From assembly GCA_002726845.1 (NCBI GenBank), contig PBSP01000058.1, positions 1-12,264 on the forward strand: 12,264 nucleotides of DNA, in the 5' to 3' direction. The DNA is from Methanobacteriota archaeon (GTDB lineage: Archaea > Thermoplasmatota > Poseidoniia > Poseidoniales > Poseidoniaceae). Shown here piece after piece: positions 6,949 to 12,264 of this stretch; within the stretch, counting starts at the first letter, position 1, and every line of letters begins with the position of its first letter. Under the pieces are notes generated by a model, which was not told where the DNA came from, did not search any database, and saw nothing but the letters and a program-made list of their open reading frames with translations. Made by a program: the position numbers and the translations under genes.

Positions 6949-6957
6949 ACCGTATGG
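6945..6957. repeat. Palindrome across the purB start codon
   Basis: CCATAC-C-GTATGG is a perfect dyad with 6-base arms and a one-base centre, and the purB ATG (complement of 6946-6948) lies in one arm. It could be an operator or a small hairpin in a leaderless transcript. Its role is unknown. Confidence 0.45.
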
Positions 6958-6970
6958 TCAAGTAGAAACT

Positions 6971-7435
6971 TCATGAACCTTGCTCATTGGCATTCGTCTT
7001 TATCTCGTCACGGGATTCATCGTCCATCAACATAGCATAACGTACCAACAAAATAGCAAAAACGGTCGACGTCATGAAAGCAAGACCAACGTAAATTGAA
7101 AGTTTGAACCACAACATTGCAACGCCGATCAAGGATAAGTAGGCAAACAGTTGACAAATATTGGATGCTGTTTTTAATTTCTTTTCCATGTGTCGACTCA
7201 GTTTACCATTGTTTTCTAACAGAAAGGTGTAGATGAGGAAATATATCGCCTGGAACGGCAATGTAGCAGCGATAATGGAGAGGGCTACTTCCCGTATGGT
7301 CGAATGATTGGTTTCCTGCTCAATACCCTGAAACAACATGACTGCAGTGTTTGTTCCCAGAAGTGCTGCCATAATCGTCCAGCGTTTATCCTGTGAGGAG
7401 GTTCGGCTCTCAACATTAACCGAATCTTCACTCAT
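6971..7435 (-). CDS. Four-helix membrane protein of unknown function
   Basis: I do not recognise this 154-residue protein. It is predicted to cross the membrane four times: about 19-38, 49-73, 92-111 and 113-137. The N-terminus is short, polar and acidic (1-18). A basic loop (78-90, with RHMEKKLK) lies between helices 2 and 3. The tail (138-154) is charged, with DDESRDE. The basic loop and the two termini would all be cytoplasmic by the positive-inside rule. No signal peptide, metal motif or catalytic pattern is seen. The ATG has only a weak TGAG upstream. It precedes purB by 22 bases on the same strand. Coding is supported by the clear hydrophobic periodicity, its good fit in the gap and the absence of a better frame. 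Confidence 0.7.
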   Translation of the reverse strand: MSEDSVNVESRTSSQDKRWTIMAALLGTNTAVMLFQGIEQETNHSTIREVALSIIAATLPFQAIYFLIYTFLLENNGKLSRHMEKKLKTASNICQLFAYLSLIGVAMLWFKLSIYVGLAFMTSTVFAILLVRYAMLMDDESRDEIKTNANEQGS

Positions 7436-7520
7436 GACTCACACTTGTTCGGTGTGGGTTTGAAGATATCGCCAATTGAATGGGATAAAGTGTGATTTTC
7501 TAGCTCCAAAAATTTGGCCA
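7436..7520. other. Intergenic region with two weak dyads
   Basis: Eighty-five bases separate two minus-strand genes. Near its right end lies CCAAA-AA-TTTGG (7506-7517), just after the stop of the small membrane gene. On the minus strand this reads as a dyad with a T run at its centre. At 7440-7456 CACAC and GTGTG flank seven bases, close to the start of the next gene. The minus-strand sequence CACTTTATC (about 7487-7495) could be a TATA element. None is strong. Confidence 0.3.
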
Positions 7521-7736
7521 CTAGATTGATTCAAGGAGTTTGATGAGCGCACCCGTTATGGTTGCTACAATGAACAGCAAAATCATCATGCCGATTGGTC
7601 CATACTGATTTGTATCGTTAATTGCCGTCTGGAAGAAACCGTCTCGTGCAACTGCCTGTCCGAATCGATCTGCCTCTTCATAGGGAGGGGGTTCCCGTCG
7701 TGGAATCCGCTCACCTTTCCGAACTTCTCCGCTCAT
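7521..7736 (-). CDS. Small single-pass membrane protein, unknown function
   Basis: A 71-residue protein I do not recognise. Its first two thirds are hydrophilic, with a basic-proline stretch (RKGERIPRREPPPYEEADRF) near the N-terminus. One hydrophobic helix close to the C-terminus (about 46-67, from GPIGMMILLFIVATITGALI) gives a tail-anchored look, with the charged part in the cytoplasm. I chose the ATG at 7734-7736 because GAGG lies three bases upstream. The same frame opens further to a TTG at 7787, but that start has no ribosome binding site and adds residues of unlike character. It lies back to back with the RecA-like gene and could share its promoter region. Sec61-beta or SecE were considered from the size and shape, but no motif of either is seen. 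Confidence 0.65.
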   Translation of the reverse strand: MSGEVRKGERIPRREPPPYEEADRFGQAVARDGFFQTAINDTNQYGPIGMMILLFIVATITGALIKLLESI

Positions 7737-7811
7737 GAACCTCTGAGGCCAAACGAGGTCAAGAGCATTGTGGATGGAGGAAATCAAATCCTATGACCCG
7801 TTGCTCTGAAC
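7737..7811. promoter_or_regulatory. Divergent gap with a possible 13-codon leader reading frame
   Basis: This 75-base region separates two divergent genes. GGAGG lies at 7775-7779, too far (32 bases) from the annotated ATG at 7812. Twelve or so bases after it an ATG at 7793 opens a 13-codon frame encoding MTRCSEHGGALVD. It ends at 7832-7834, one base before a second in-frame ATG (7836) of the RecA-like gene. This may be a coupled leader or chance. No clear TATA element was found. Confidence 0.3.
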
Positions 7812-8399
7812 ATGGCGGAGCGTTGGTCGATTGATATGGCTGGTAAACGCATCCATCTTTCGGTTGTAGGGGGTTGTGGTGGAACCACATTTGGTCTTCA
7901 CTGTGCAGTGAATGAGATCGAATCTGGAGGTCGGGTACTCTGGGCTTCTCCAGAAATGCCCAATGCAACTCGATTTTCTCAACTTTTTGAATCACTGAAC
8001 ATTGTTGAGTCCAGTCGTTTCCATGCAATGAACCTCATTGGCGCAATGGATCGCTGCGTTGATGCCATTGTTGAAGCGGAGAAAAATCTTCCAAGAGTGG
8101 GTTTGATTGTCCTTGATGATTGGTGCTCCCCAACAGGACGTATCGAGCGTGAGCATTTGGATGCCGTTTTCGATCTAAGCACTCGATTGGCGAAAGAGAC
8201 CGCCCTTCTCTTGATTGCAAAAGCTGGTACAGATGTAACTGGAAAACAAGAAATGTTCCACCCACGTTCGAAAACAGATTTCGAGAAAGCTGGATTTGAA
8301 ATCTGGGGCCTAACAACAGGCAAGCAAAAAACTGTACAACTGATTCGCAACGATGTTGTGGATGAGGGTCAAATCAAGGATTCAGGATTCATCTTCTGA
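7812..8399 (+). CDS. RecA/KaiC-fold protein with degenerate Walker A
   Basis: The 195-residue product has the strand-loop-helix order of a RecA-superfamily ATPase core. A first strand (RIHLSVV, 13-19) leads into a P-loop position GGCGGTT (20-26) and a helix. The strand RVLWASPEMP (41-50) follows, with Glu48 where RadA/KaiC-type proteins place an acidic residue, then RFSQL. A Walker B-like LIVLDD (98-103) and a later strand LLLIAKAG complete the core. Aligned with GxGKT of RadB or KaiC, the Walker A lysine is replaced by glycine (Gly24), so classical ATP hydrolysis is doubtful. The start may be the ATG at 7812 or the one at 7836; neither has a good ribosome binding site. The last 18 bases overlap the next gene tail to tail. 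The fold is inferred by pattern only and the function is unknown. Confidence 0.65.
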   Translation: MAERWSIDMAGKRIHLSVVGGCGGTTFGLHCAVNEIESGGRVLWASPEMPNATRFSQLFESLNIVESSRFHAMNLIGAMDRCVDAIVEAEKNLPRVGLIVLDDWCSPTGRIEREHLDAVFDLSTRLAKETALLLIAKAGTDVTGKQEMFHPRSKTDFEKAGFEIWGLTTGKQKTVQLIRNDVVDEGQIKDSGFIF

Positions 8400-8633
8400 A
8401 CCTTCACCAAGCAATTCCGCCATTTCTTCCAGAGCTTCATCATCGGGTTCATCAAAACGCTGAGGGTGACGGGCACCGCCTTCGAGAACATCTTCACCAG
8501 CGACTTTAGGTTGCTGGTTTTTCAGTGCGTCCATGCGATTTTTTTTCGCTTTCATAGCTACAAAGATCATCATACCAAGAAAAGCGAGAATCAAAACAAT
8601 CATGGTTACGGTGCGCGTTGATTCATCAGCCAT
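8382..8633 (-). CDS. Small single-pass membrane protein with acidic tail
   Basis: An 83-residue protein I do not recognise. One N-terminal membrane helix (about 8-27, TVTMIVLILAFLGMMIFVAM) is followed at once by a basic patch (KAKKNR). This places the remaining, strongly acidic C-terminal part (about 50-83, DEPDDEALEEMAELLGEG) in the cytoplasm. No cleavable signal or lipobox is evident. It follows tiaS by 21 bases on the same strand and could belong to that transcript, though no ribosome binding site is visible before its ATG. Its stop region overlaps the convergent RecA-like gene by 18 bases. The helix-plus-basic-stop design and the clean fit between genes support it as real. Confidence 0.65.
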   Translation of the reverse strand: MADESTRTVTMIVLILAFLGMMIFVAMKAKKNRMDALKNQQPKVAGEDVLEGGARHPQRFDEPDDEALEEMAELLGEGSEDES

Positions 8634-8654
8634 GCTGTCTGTTGACGCACGTGT

Positions 8655-9857
8655 CTAAAGATTGTTTTGGATTGCTTCTGTGGCTTTAAGAGGTTTTGAT
8701 AAATGGCGACGAGAAGACGCAGGAGGTTGAATCCAAACACCAAGAGGTAAATTTCTCCAAGATTCTTCCCACGCATCCTCCATTGTTCGGCCGCACTTCT
8801 TGCACCTTAAGCCCTGATTATTTCCCATCGAGGTCATGGCTTTGTTGCATTCTGTACAGGAGGGACGTGAACGATCGGGAACAATTGCTCGAATCCGTAA
8901 ACCTTCAATGTGAATTGTTTCATCGGGTGCTTCCAATCCTTTGCATTCAACAATATCACCAGTTCGCAAGTGTTGAGCAAGACGGGCAATGTCGCCTGAT
9001 TCTCGGAATGCAATGTAATGATTTGAATCGGAACGAATTCGAGTATGGCCACCCTTTATCACGTCGACTCCCGTGACTTCAACTTCAAAGGCGTCATCAA
9101 GATGGTCGTCTGTTGCTTGGTTTGTCTCAAAAATCATAGAACCAGAAGTGGACTCTGTGTCCGGTCCGTCGACCAACATTTGGAGAGCCTTTTCTGCACC
9201 TGATTTTGTCCATGCCCTGATGCCAAAGAGTACAGGTGAATTTCCTCTTGGTGCAAGCATCGATGTGCCTAAACGGTGATCACGACAAAGAAACGTTTCT
9301 TCCATCTCATCGATGATTTGCATTGCGTCTTGATCCAGTCGACGGGGCCCCTCACACGACTTGAGCCTCCATGCGATTGCTTCGTAGGTTTTGATGTCAG
9401 CTGGCCAATGAACAGCGAGCGATGCTCCGATTCGACCATTGCCGCCCCACGATTTTGTGGCTGGGGGAAGTTCTTCCAAGTGGATTTCTCTCCTTAGACC
9501 GTTTCTATAGAAGGCAGCAAAGGGTTCTGGTTTTGAATACCAAACCATTCCAGGATCGGATGGAAACTGCTCCCTGTCACTGTGGTGGCTCGATTGTATT
9601 TCACCACCTAATGGTTCAATTTGTGACGTCCAGTGTTGATCGAGGAAATGCAACAATTCCTGCTCATTATCGGTTTTCAATTCAATAGCAACTGCTGCAT
9701 TACCCCTTGTTCTTCTCTGTGCAAAAGGCCAAAGGCGAACCAATCGTGGTTGGCCAGCGTTAACATTCGCTGGAAGCGATTTTACGAGCTGATGCAAGAC
9801 CTCCGTCGTGCACCCGCCACCAAGTGAATCCGTGTCATCCAAGCCAAGCCAACCCAA
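8655..9857 (-). CDS. tiaS: tRNA(Ile2) 2-agmatinylcytidine synthetase
   Basis: Archaeal TiaS, which attaches agmatine to C34 of the CAU anticodon of tRNA-Ile2 with ATP, so that it reads AUA and not AUG. In 400 residues: the N-terminal GLDDTDSLGGGCTT (5-18), the catalytic-domain segments GGNGRIGASLAV (about 138-149) and GTSMLAPRGNSPVLFGIRAW (197-216), and then an OB-fold region with EVTGVDVIKGGHTRI. A zinc ribbon near the C-terminus has Cys334, Cys337, Cys352 and Cys355. Length and order match the family. The start is a TTG at 9855-9857, chosen because the conserved GLDDTDS begins at residue 5 and GAGGTGG lies four bases upstream. It follows the phosphatase gene by one base, so the two are almost certainly cotranscribed. 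Confidence 0.97.
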   Translation of the reverse strand: MGWLGLDDTDSLGGGCTTEVLHQLVKSLPANVNAGQPRLVRLWPFAQRRTRGNAAVAIELKTDNEQELLHFLDQHWTSQIEPLGGEIQSSHHSDREQFPSDPGMVWYSKPEPFAAFYRNGLRREIHLEELPPATKSWGGNGRIGASLAVHWPADIKTYEAIAWRLKSCEGPRRLDQDAMQIIDEMEETFLCRDHRLGTSMLAPRGNSPVLFGIRAWTKSGAEKALQMLVDGPDTESTSGSMIFETNQATDDHLDDAFEVEVTGVDVIKGGHTRIRSDSNHYIAFRESGDIARLAQHLRTGDIVECKGLEAPDETIHIEGLRIRAIVPDRSRPSCTECNKAMTSMGNNQGLRCKKCGRTMEDAWEESWRNLPLGVWIQPPASSRRHLSKPLKATEAIQNNL

Positions 9858-9858
9858 G

Positions 9859-10473
9859 TTACCACCTCATTGGGTCGTAATAATCACCCGGGTCTGCCAC
9901 ATCAAGTACTCTGTCAATAACCTGCGGAAGTCCAAGTTTGTCGGAGACTTCGAACGTTCGAGCACCTATCGCCCATCCTGCGCCCATATCGGATTTGCGA
10001 TCGCCGATCATGGCATCGAGCGGATGCCATGGTTTCGGTTTTTGACCAGCCCAATCAATCGATTTGTTTTCTCTGTTTTCGTTTCGTAAAATGTTGTTTC
10101 CTTTAATCAGCATGCCAGGCCACGGTTTTCGACAAAAACAACGGTCACGATTACGGTGTGGGCAAGTGATGATGATGTCAAGAACAGCATCGGGGTGTTC
10201 TTCCAGCAACTGGCTCCTTAGGGATGCATGAATGGAATGCAACCGTTCTACTGACCAAAGTTTGCGCATGATTGGAGATTGATTTGTTACAACACAAACT
10301 GAATACCCTTCTTTGCGAAGTCTGGCGATGGCTTCACCACTTCCTGGTATGATCTTCAACTCATGCGGATGATTGACGTAACCGTTTTGTCCATAATTGA
10401 GAACACCATCTCGATCGATAAAGGCAATTGGCCCCTTTGCAAGACCTTCTCCGTCAATAATAGGGCCTTCCAT
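9859..10473 (-). CDS. HAD-family phosphatase, GmhB-like (histidinol/heptose bisphosphate type)
   Basis: A 204-residue HAD phosphatase of the GmhB/HisB-N group. Motif I is FIDRDGVLN (18-26), with nucleophile Asp20 and acid Asp22. Motif II is VVTNQS (61-66). The zinc loop CPHRNRDRCFCRKPWPGM holds Cys104, His106, Cys112 and Cys114, with Lys116 as motif III, and motif IV is IGDRKSDMGAG (156-166). These mark it as active and zinc-binding. GmhB removes the 7-phosphate of heptose bisphosphate; related enzymes dephosphorylate histidinol phosphate. Which substrate applies cannot be told, and no sugar or histidine genes are adjacent. Between the zinc loop and motif IV there is a longer, polar stretch (about 125-150) than in compact GmhB proteins. 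No Shine-Dalgarno precedes the ATG. It is cotranscribed with tiaS. Confidence 0.88.
   Translation of the reverse strand: MEGPIIDGEGLAKGPIAFIDRDGVLNYGQNGYVNHPHELKIIPGSGEAIARLRKEGYSVCVVTNQSPIMRKLWSVERLHSIHASLRSQLLEEHPDAVLDIIITCPHRNRDRCFCRKPWPGMLIKGNNILRNENRENKSIDWAGQKPKPWHPLDAMIGDRKSDMGAGWAIGARTFEVSDKLGLPQVIDRVLDVADPGDYYDPMRW
9862..9868 (-). promoter_or_regulatory. Ribosome binding site for the TTG-started tiaS
   Basis: The minus strand reads GAGGTGG, four bases, then TTG. The site is made of the last sense codons of the phosphatase gene, so translation of the two is likely coupled. Confidence 0.75.
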
Positions 10474-10522
10474 GTTTCATGGAGAATGACTGGGTTGTTG
10501 GTCTTAATGGGCAAACGTTTCT
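10474..10522. promoter_or_regulatory. Short divergent promoter region, phosphatase and archaeosortase
   Basis: Only 49 bases separate two divergent start codons, and neither has a Shine-Dalgarno, so both messages may be leaderless. CTTAATGG (10503-10510) is the only AT-rich core and lies about 30-37 bases before the phosphatase start. CATG-TTT-CATG (10471-10481) straddles the phosphatase ATG. Confidence 0.35.
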
Positions 10523-11473
10523 ATGATGTTGGGTTTTGGCAACAGCATGTTCCTTCCCCGAGAGGTCGCCACAATCGGCGGGGCATTGGGTATGGTACTC
10601 CTTGCAGTATCATGGCACAGGCGAAACCGTCCAGGTGTTTCTAGGCCAGCGCAAATCGGTTGGATGTTGGTCGGAATCTATTTTTTCAATGATGTTTCTT
10701 ATTATCTCCAAATTGATGATGTTGTCCTGGCTGTAATGACCGCTTTGGCATTGCCGATTGCAGTCGGTCTCATCATTGCTGAATCACGCTCTCTCTCAAA
10801 GCGGGATCGAGATGCACTCAATTGGGCACGCGGCTGCATCGCATATGCAGGTGGGCCCTACCTCCTTGTTGCTCATGTACCATGGCTTTCGGTTTTGGCG
10901 ATTTGGTTCGTCGCCTTTCAGGTTGCTCTTTTCCTCTCATTTACAGGAACCATGGACATCAAACTTGGTGAAACCCGAGTCAATACGGAAGATGGATCTT
11001 TCCTGTGGAGCGAATGGGATGGCAACAAGTGGTTCATGACCGATCGTTTTGCAGAACATCCGTTTCAAACCGAGTTGGTGTTGTCGGATGGAGGATATAT
11101 CGGTATCAATTTCGTATTAGCATGCACAGCATTGCAATCGATGATTGTGTTTATTGGTGCAATTTCAGTCCTCGATGTTGACCGAAAACGGCGAATTCGT
11201 GCTCTTCTGTTTACCGTACCAATCATACACATCCTCAATTTGTTTCGCAATGCGGGCCTGATTTGGATGCATTATTCTTACAAGGAATGGGAAATACTTG
11301 GGATGAGTTTGTTTGAATTTGGTCATTCTTATGCATCTCGTTTTGTCTCATTGTTTGCAATGTTCGTCATGGCTGTAGCCATGTTTGAGCTGTTGCCCGA
11401 ACTGCACCGTCACATACTCAGACTTATGGAAACAGCAGGAATACGTAAGAAAAAACGCCGTCCTAGTCTTTAG
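10523..11473 (+). CDS. Archaeosortase-like membrane transpeptidase
   Basis: A 316-residue polytopic protein, about seven or eight membrane helices (near 14-30, 44-62, 66-87, 103-118, 122-142, 193-217, 226-247, 262-291), resembling archaeosortase A. This exosortase relative cuts PGF-CTERM surface proteins and joins them to membrane lipid. The active-site pattern is present: Cys201 in ACTALQSM at the start of a helix, Arg242 in NLFRNAG, and Arg273 (with His268) in FGHSYASRF, in the usual order and spacing. A polar outer domain (about 143-192) precedes the Cys. The C-terminus is basic (KKKRR), hence cytoplasmic. Two ATGs adjoin at the start and a third lies at residue 9; no ribosome binding site separates them. 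Its final 11 bases overlap the convergent calcium-binding protein gene. No PGF-CTERM substrate is seen in the window. Confidence 0.8.
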   Translation: MMLGFGNSMFLPREVATIGGALGMVLLAVSWHRRNRPGVSRPAQIGWMLVGIYFFNDVSYYLQIDDVVLAVMTALALPIAVGLIIAESRSLSKRDRDALNWARGCIAYAGGPYLLVAHVPWLSVLAIWFVAFQVALFLSFTGTMDIKLGETRVNTEDGSFLWSEWDGNKWFMTDRFAEHPFQTELVLSDGGYIGINFVLACTALQSMIVFIGAISVLDVDRKRRIRALLFTVPIIHILNLFRNAGLIWMHYSYKEWEILGMSLFEFGHSYASRFVSLFAMFVMAVAMFELLPELHRHILRLMETAGIRKKKRRPSL

Positions 11474-12264
11474 TCCAAGGAGCATCGGGGTTGTCGCGAT
11501 GCCACAATTTTCCACTGTTGGATGGATATTCAATGTGCTCTCTTCCATTCGCATCCATCATTCCCATCAGATTTGATGGGGGTTGCTCATCTTGGTTTAG
11601 ATCAAAATCTGCCCCGCCGAAGTCGTAAATTGGAATCTCGGATTGTTGATAACTGGGTATTTCAGTATCGTTTGGAGACAAATCAGGTGCTTGTGGCACG
11701 GACGCAGGAGTTTCGGGAGCATCCATGTTGAGTTGCAACATGTGTTCTGCAAATGCATCTTGCTTGTTCCATTCTTCATCCATGCGTTGCCTTGAATTGC
11801 TTCCAGTTCGCAAGAACAGAATCAAGAGTCCAATGAGTACGATGAGCATTGCTCCTCCAGCACCGTAGACGATATCGTTTGCAACGCTGGGCGCAAAGTC
11901 GGCATTATCGCCGATGCCGTCCCCATCAGCATCCTCTTGCTCGTTTTCATCATCAGGGAATTTATCGTTATCGTTCAAGACGCCATCGTTGTCCCTATCC
12001 ATGGGATTGAACGTTGTTTTGCAATTTTCCTGATGCTCTTCTATTTCATCATCAGTGAGAACACCGTCATTGTCTAAATCGATCGCATCGCTTGAGAATT
12101 CGTTCTTGAGGGGGAGTAAGTCGAAGGATTCCGTTGTAATCGTACGACCCATCGTGTATTCAACGATCATCAATTCAGACTCACAGGTACAAAAATATGC
12201 GAGCATTTCGCCATATTCAATAAGTAAATCTCCGTTCTGGTCCACTTCTTTGAGAATCTCTTCA
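11463..12264 (-). CDS. EF-hand/TSP3-type calcium-binding membrane protein, partial (5' end missing)
   Basis: The reading frame runs through the right edge without a start, so the N-terminus is missing. The first codons give EEILKE, then the perfect EF-hand loop DQNGDLLIEYGE (12242 down to 12207). A second EF loop is DLDNDGVLTDDE (12080-12045). A thrombospondin-3-like acidic array follows (about 11999-11898), with DRDNDGVLNDND and DADGDGIGDNAD. One membrane helix (about 11861-11808, GGAMLIVLIGLLILFLR) then leads to a polar, Pro/Gln-rich cytoplasmic tail ending in a compact aromatic segment (IEYPSNSGKLWHRD, then WTKD). The calcium-binding part would therefore lie outside, on the cell surface. 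No PGF motif or dockerin pair is seen. A GTG at 12243-12245 is in frame, but it splits the EF-hand helix and is not the start. The partner and function are unknown. Confidence 0.8.
   Translation of the reverse strand, partial: EEILKEVDQNGDLLIEYGEMLAYFCTCESELMIVEYTMGRTITTESFDLLPLKNEFSSDAIDLDNDGVLTDDEIEEHQENCKTTFNPMDRDNDGVLNDNDKFPDDENEQEDADGDGIGDNADFAPSVANDIVYGAGGAMLIVLIGLLILFLRTGSNSRQRMDEEWNKQDAFAEHMLQLNMDAPETPASVPQAPDLSPNDTEIPSYQQSEIPIYDFGGADFDLNQDEQPPSNLMGMMDANGREHIEYPSNSGKLWHRDNPDAPWTKD

Noticed and set aside
7737..7787. Longer form of the small membrane protein from a TTG at 7787
   Set aside because: There is no ribosome binding site for it, while the ATG at 7736 has GAGG three bases upstream.
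7979..8350. A 123-codon minus-strand open frame opposite the RecA-like gene
   Set aside because: Its residue mix (many Ser, Arg, Phe) is typical of an antisense shadow. The plus frame shows ordered strands and motifs.
12243..12245. GTG as the start of the calcium-binding protein
   Set aside because: In-frame codons upstream to the window edge encode the first helix of the same EF-hand, so the gene continues past the edge.
1..12264. CRISPR array, insertion sequence, prophage or defence cluster
   Set aside because: No regularly spaced repeats, transposase or integrase motifs, terminal repeats or known defence domains were seen. Most genes are core housekeeping genes.

Overview
The window reads as a compact euryarchaeal genome segment of moderate G+C. 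It carries archaeal exosome, proteasome, SBDS, KEOPS, prefoldin and TiaS genes, an archaeosortase-like protein and a calcium-binding EF-hand/TSP3-type membrane protein. That mix, with tiny gaps and several TTG starts, suggests a planktonic Thermoplasmatota lineage such as Marine Group II (Poseidoniales). The lineage is an inference from gene content; the archaeal assignment is secure.

Region 1 (1-4808, all minus strand) is the classical archaeal superoperon, read right to left: proteasome alpha subunit, SBDS, Rrp4, Rrp41, Rrp42, ribosomal protein eL43 (L37Ae), a KEOPS Pcc1-like subunit, prefoldin beta, and the start of a DHH-type phosphoesterase cut by the left edge. From rrp4 onward, neighbouring genes overlap or abut at every junction, with good Shine-Dalgarno sequences at several. 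The set joins RNA processing and decay, ribosome maturation, tRNA modification, chaperoning and protein degradation.

Region 2 (4809-6948) has a 140-base divergent intergenic region with two short dyads, then dph6 (diphthine-ammonia ligase, plus strand). It converges on and overlaps purB (adenylosuccinate lyase, minus strand). Dph6 completes diphthamide on elongation factor 2, so it fits the translation theme.

Region 3 (6971-8633) holds four small genes of unknown function. Three encode small membrane proteins on the minus strand. One plus-strand gene encodes a RecA/KaiC-fold protein whose Walker A lysine is missing.

Region 4 (8655-10473, minus strand) is a two-gene unit: a GmhB-like HAD phosphatase followed one base later by tiaS, which makes agmatidine in tRNA-Ile2.

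Region 5 (10523-12264) has an archaeosortase-like membrane transpeptidase with its Cys and Arg residues visible (plus strand). It overlaps tail to tail with a partial gene for a surface protein with EF-hand and TSP3-like calcium loops, one membrane helix and a cytoplasmic tail.

All three convergent gene pairs overlap at their stop codons. No tRNA, rRNA, CRISPR array, insertion sequence or intergenic stretch over 300 bases was seen. I found no convincing defence or other novel multi-gene system. The best leads are the lysine-less RecA-like protein and the archaeosortase locus.
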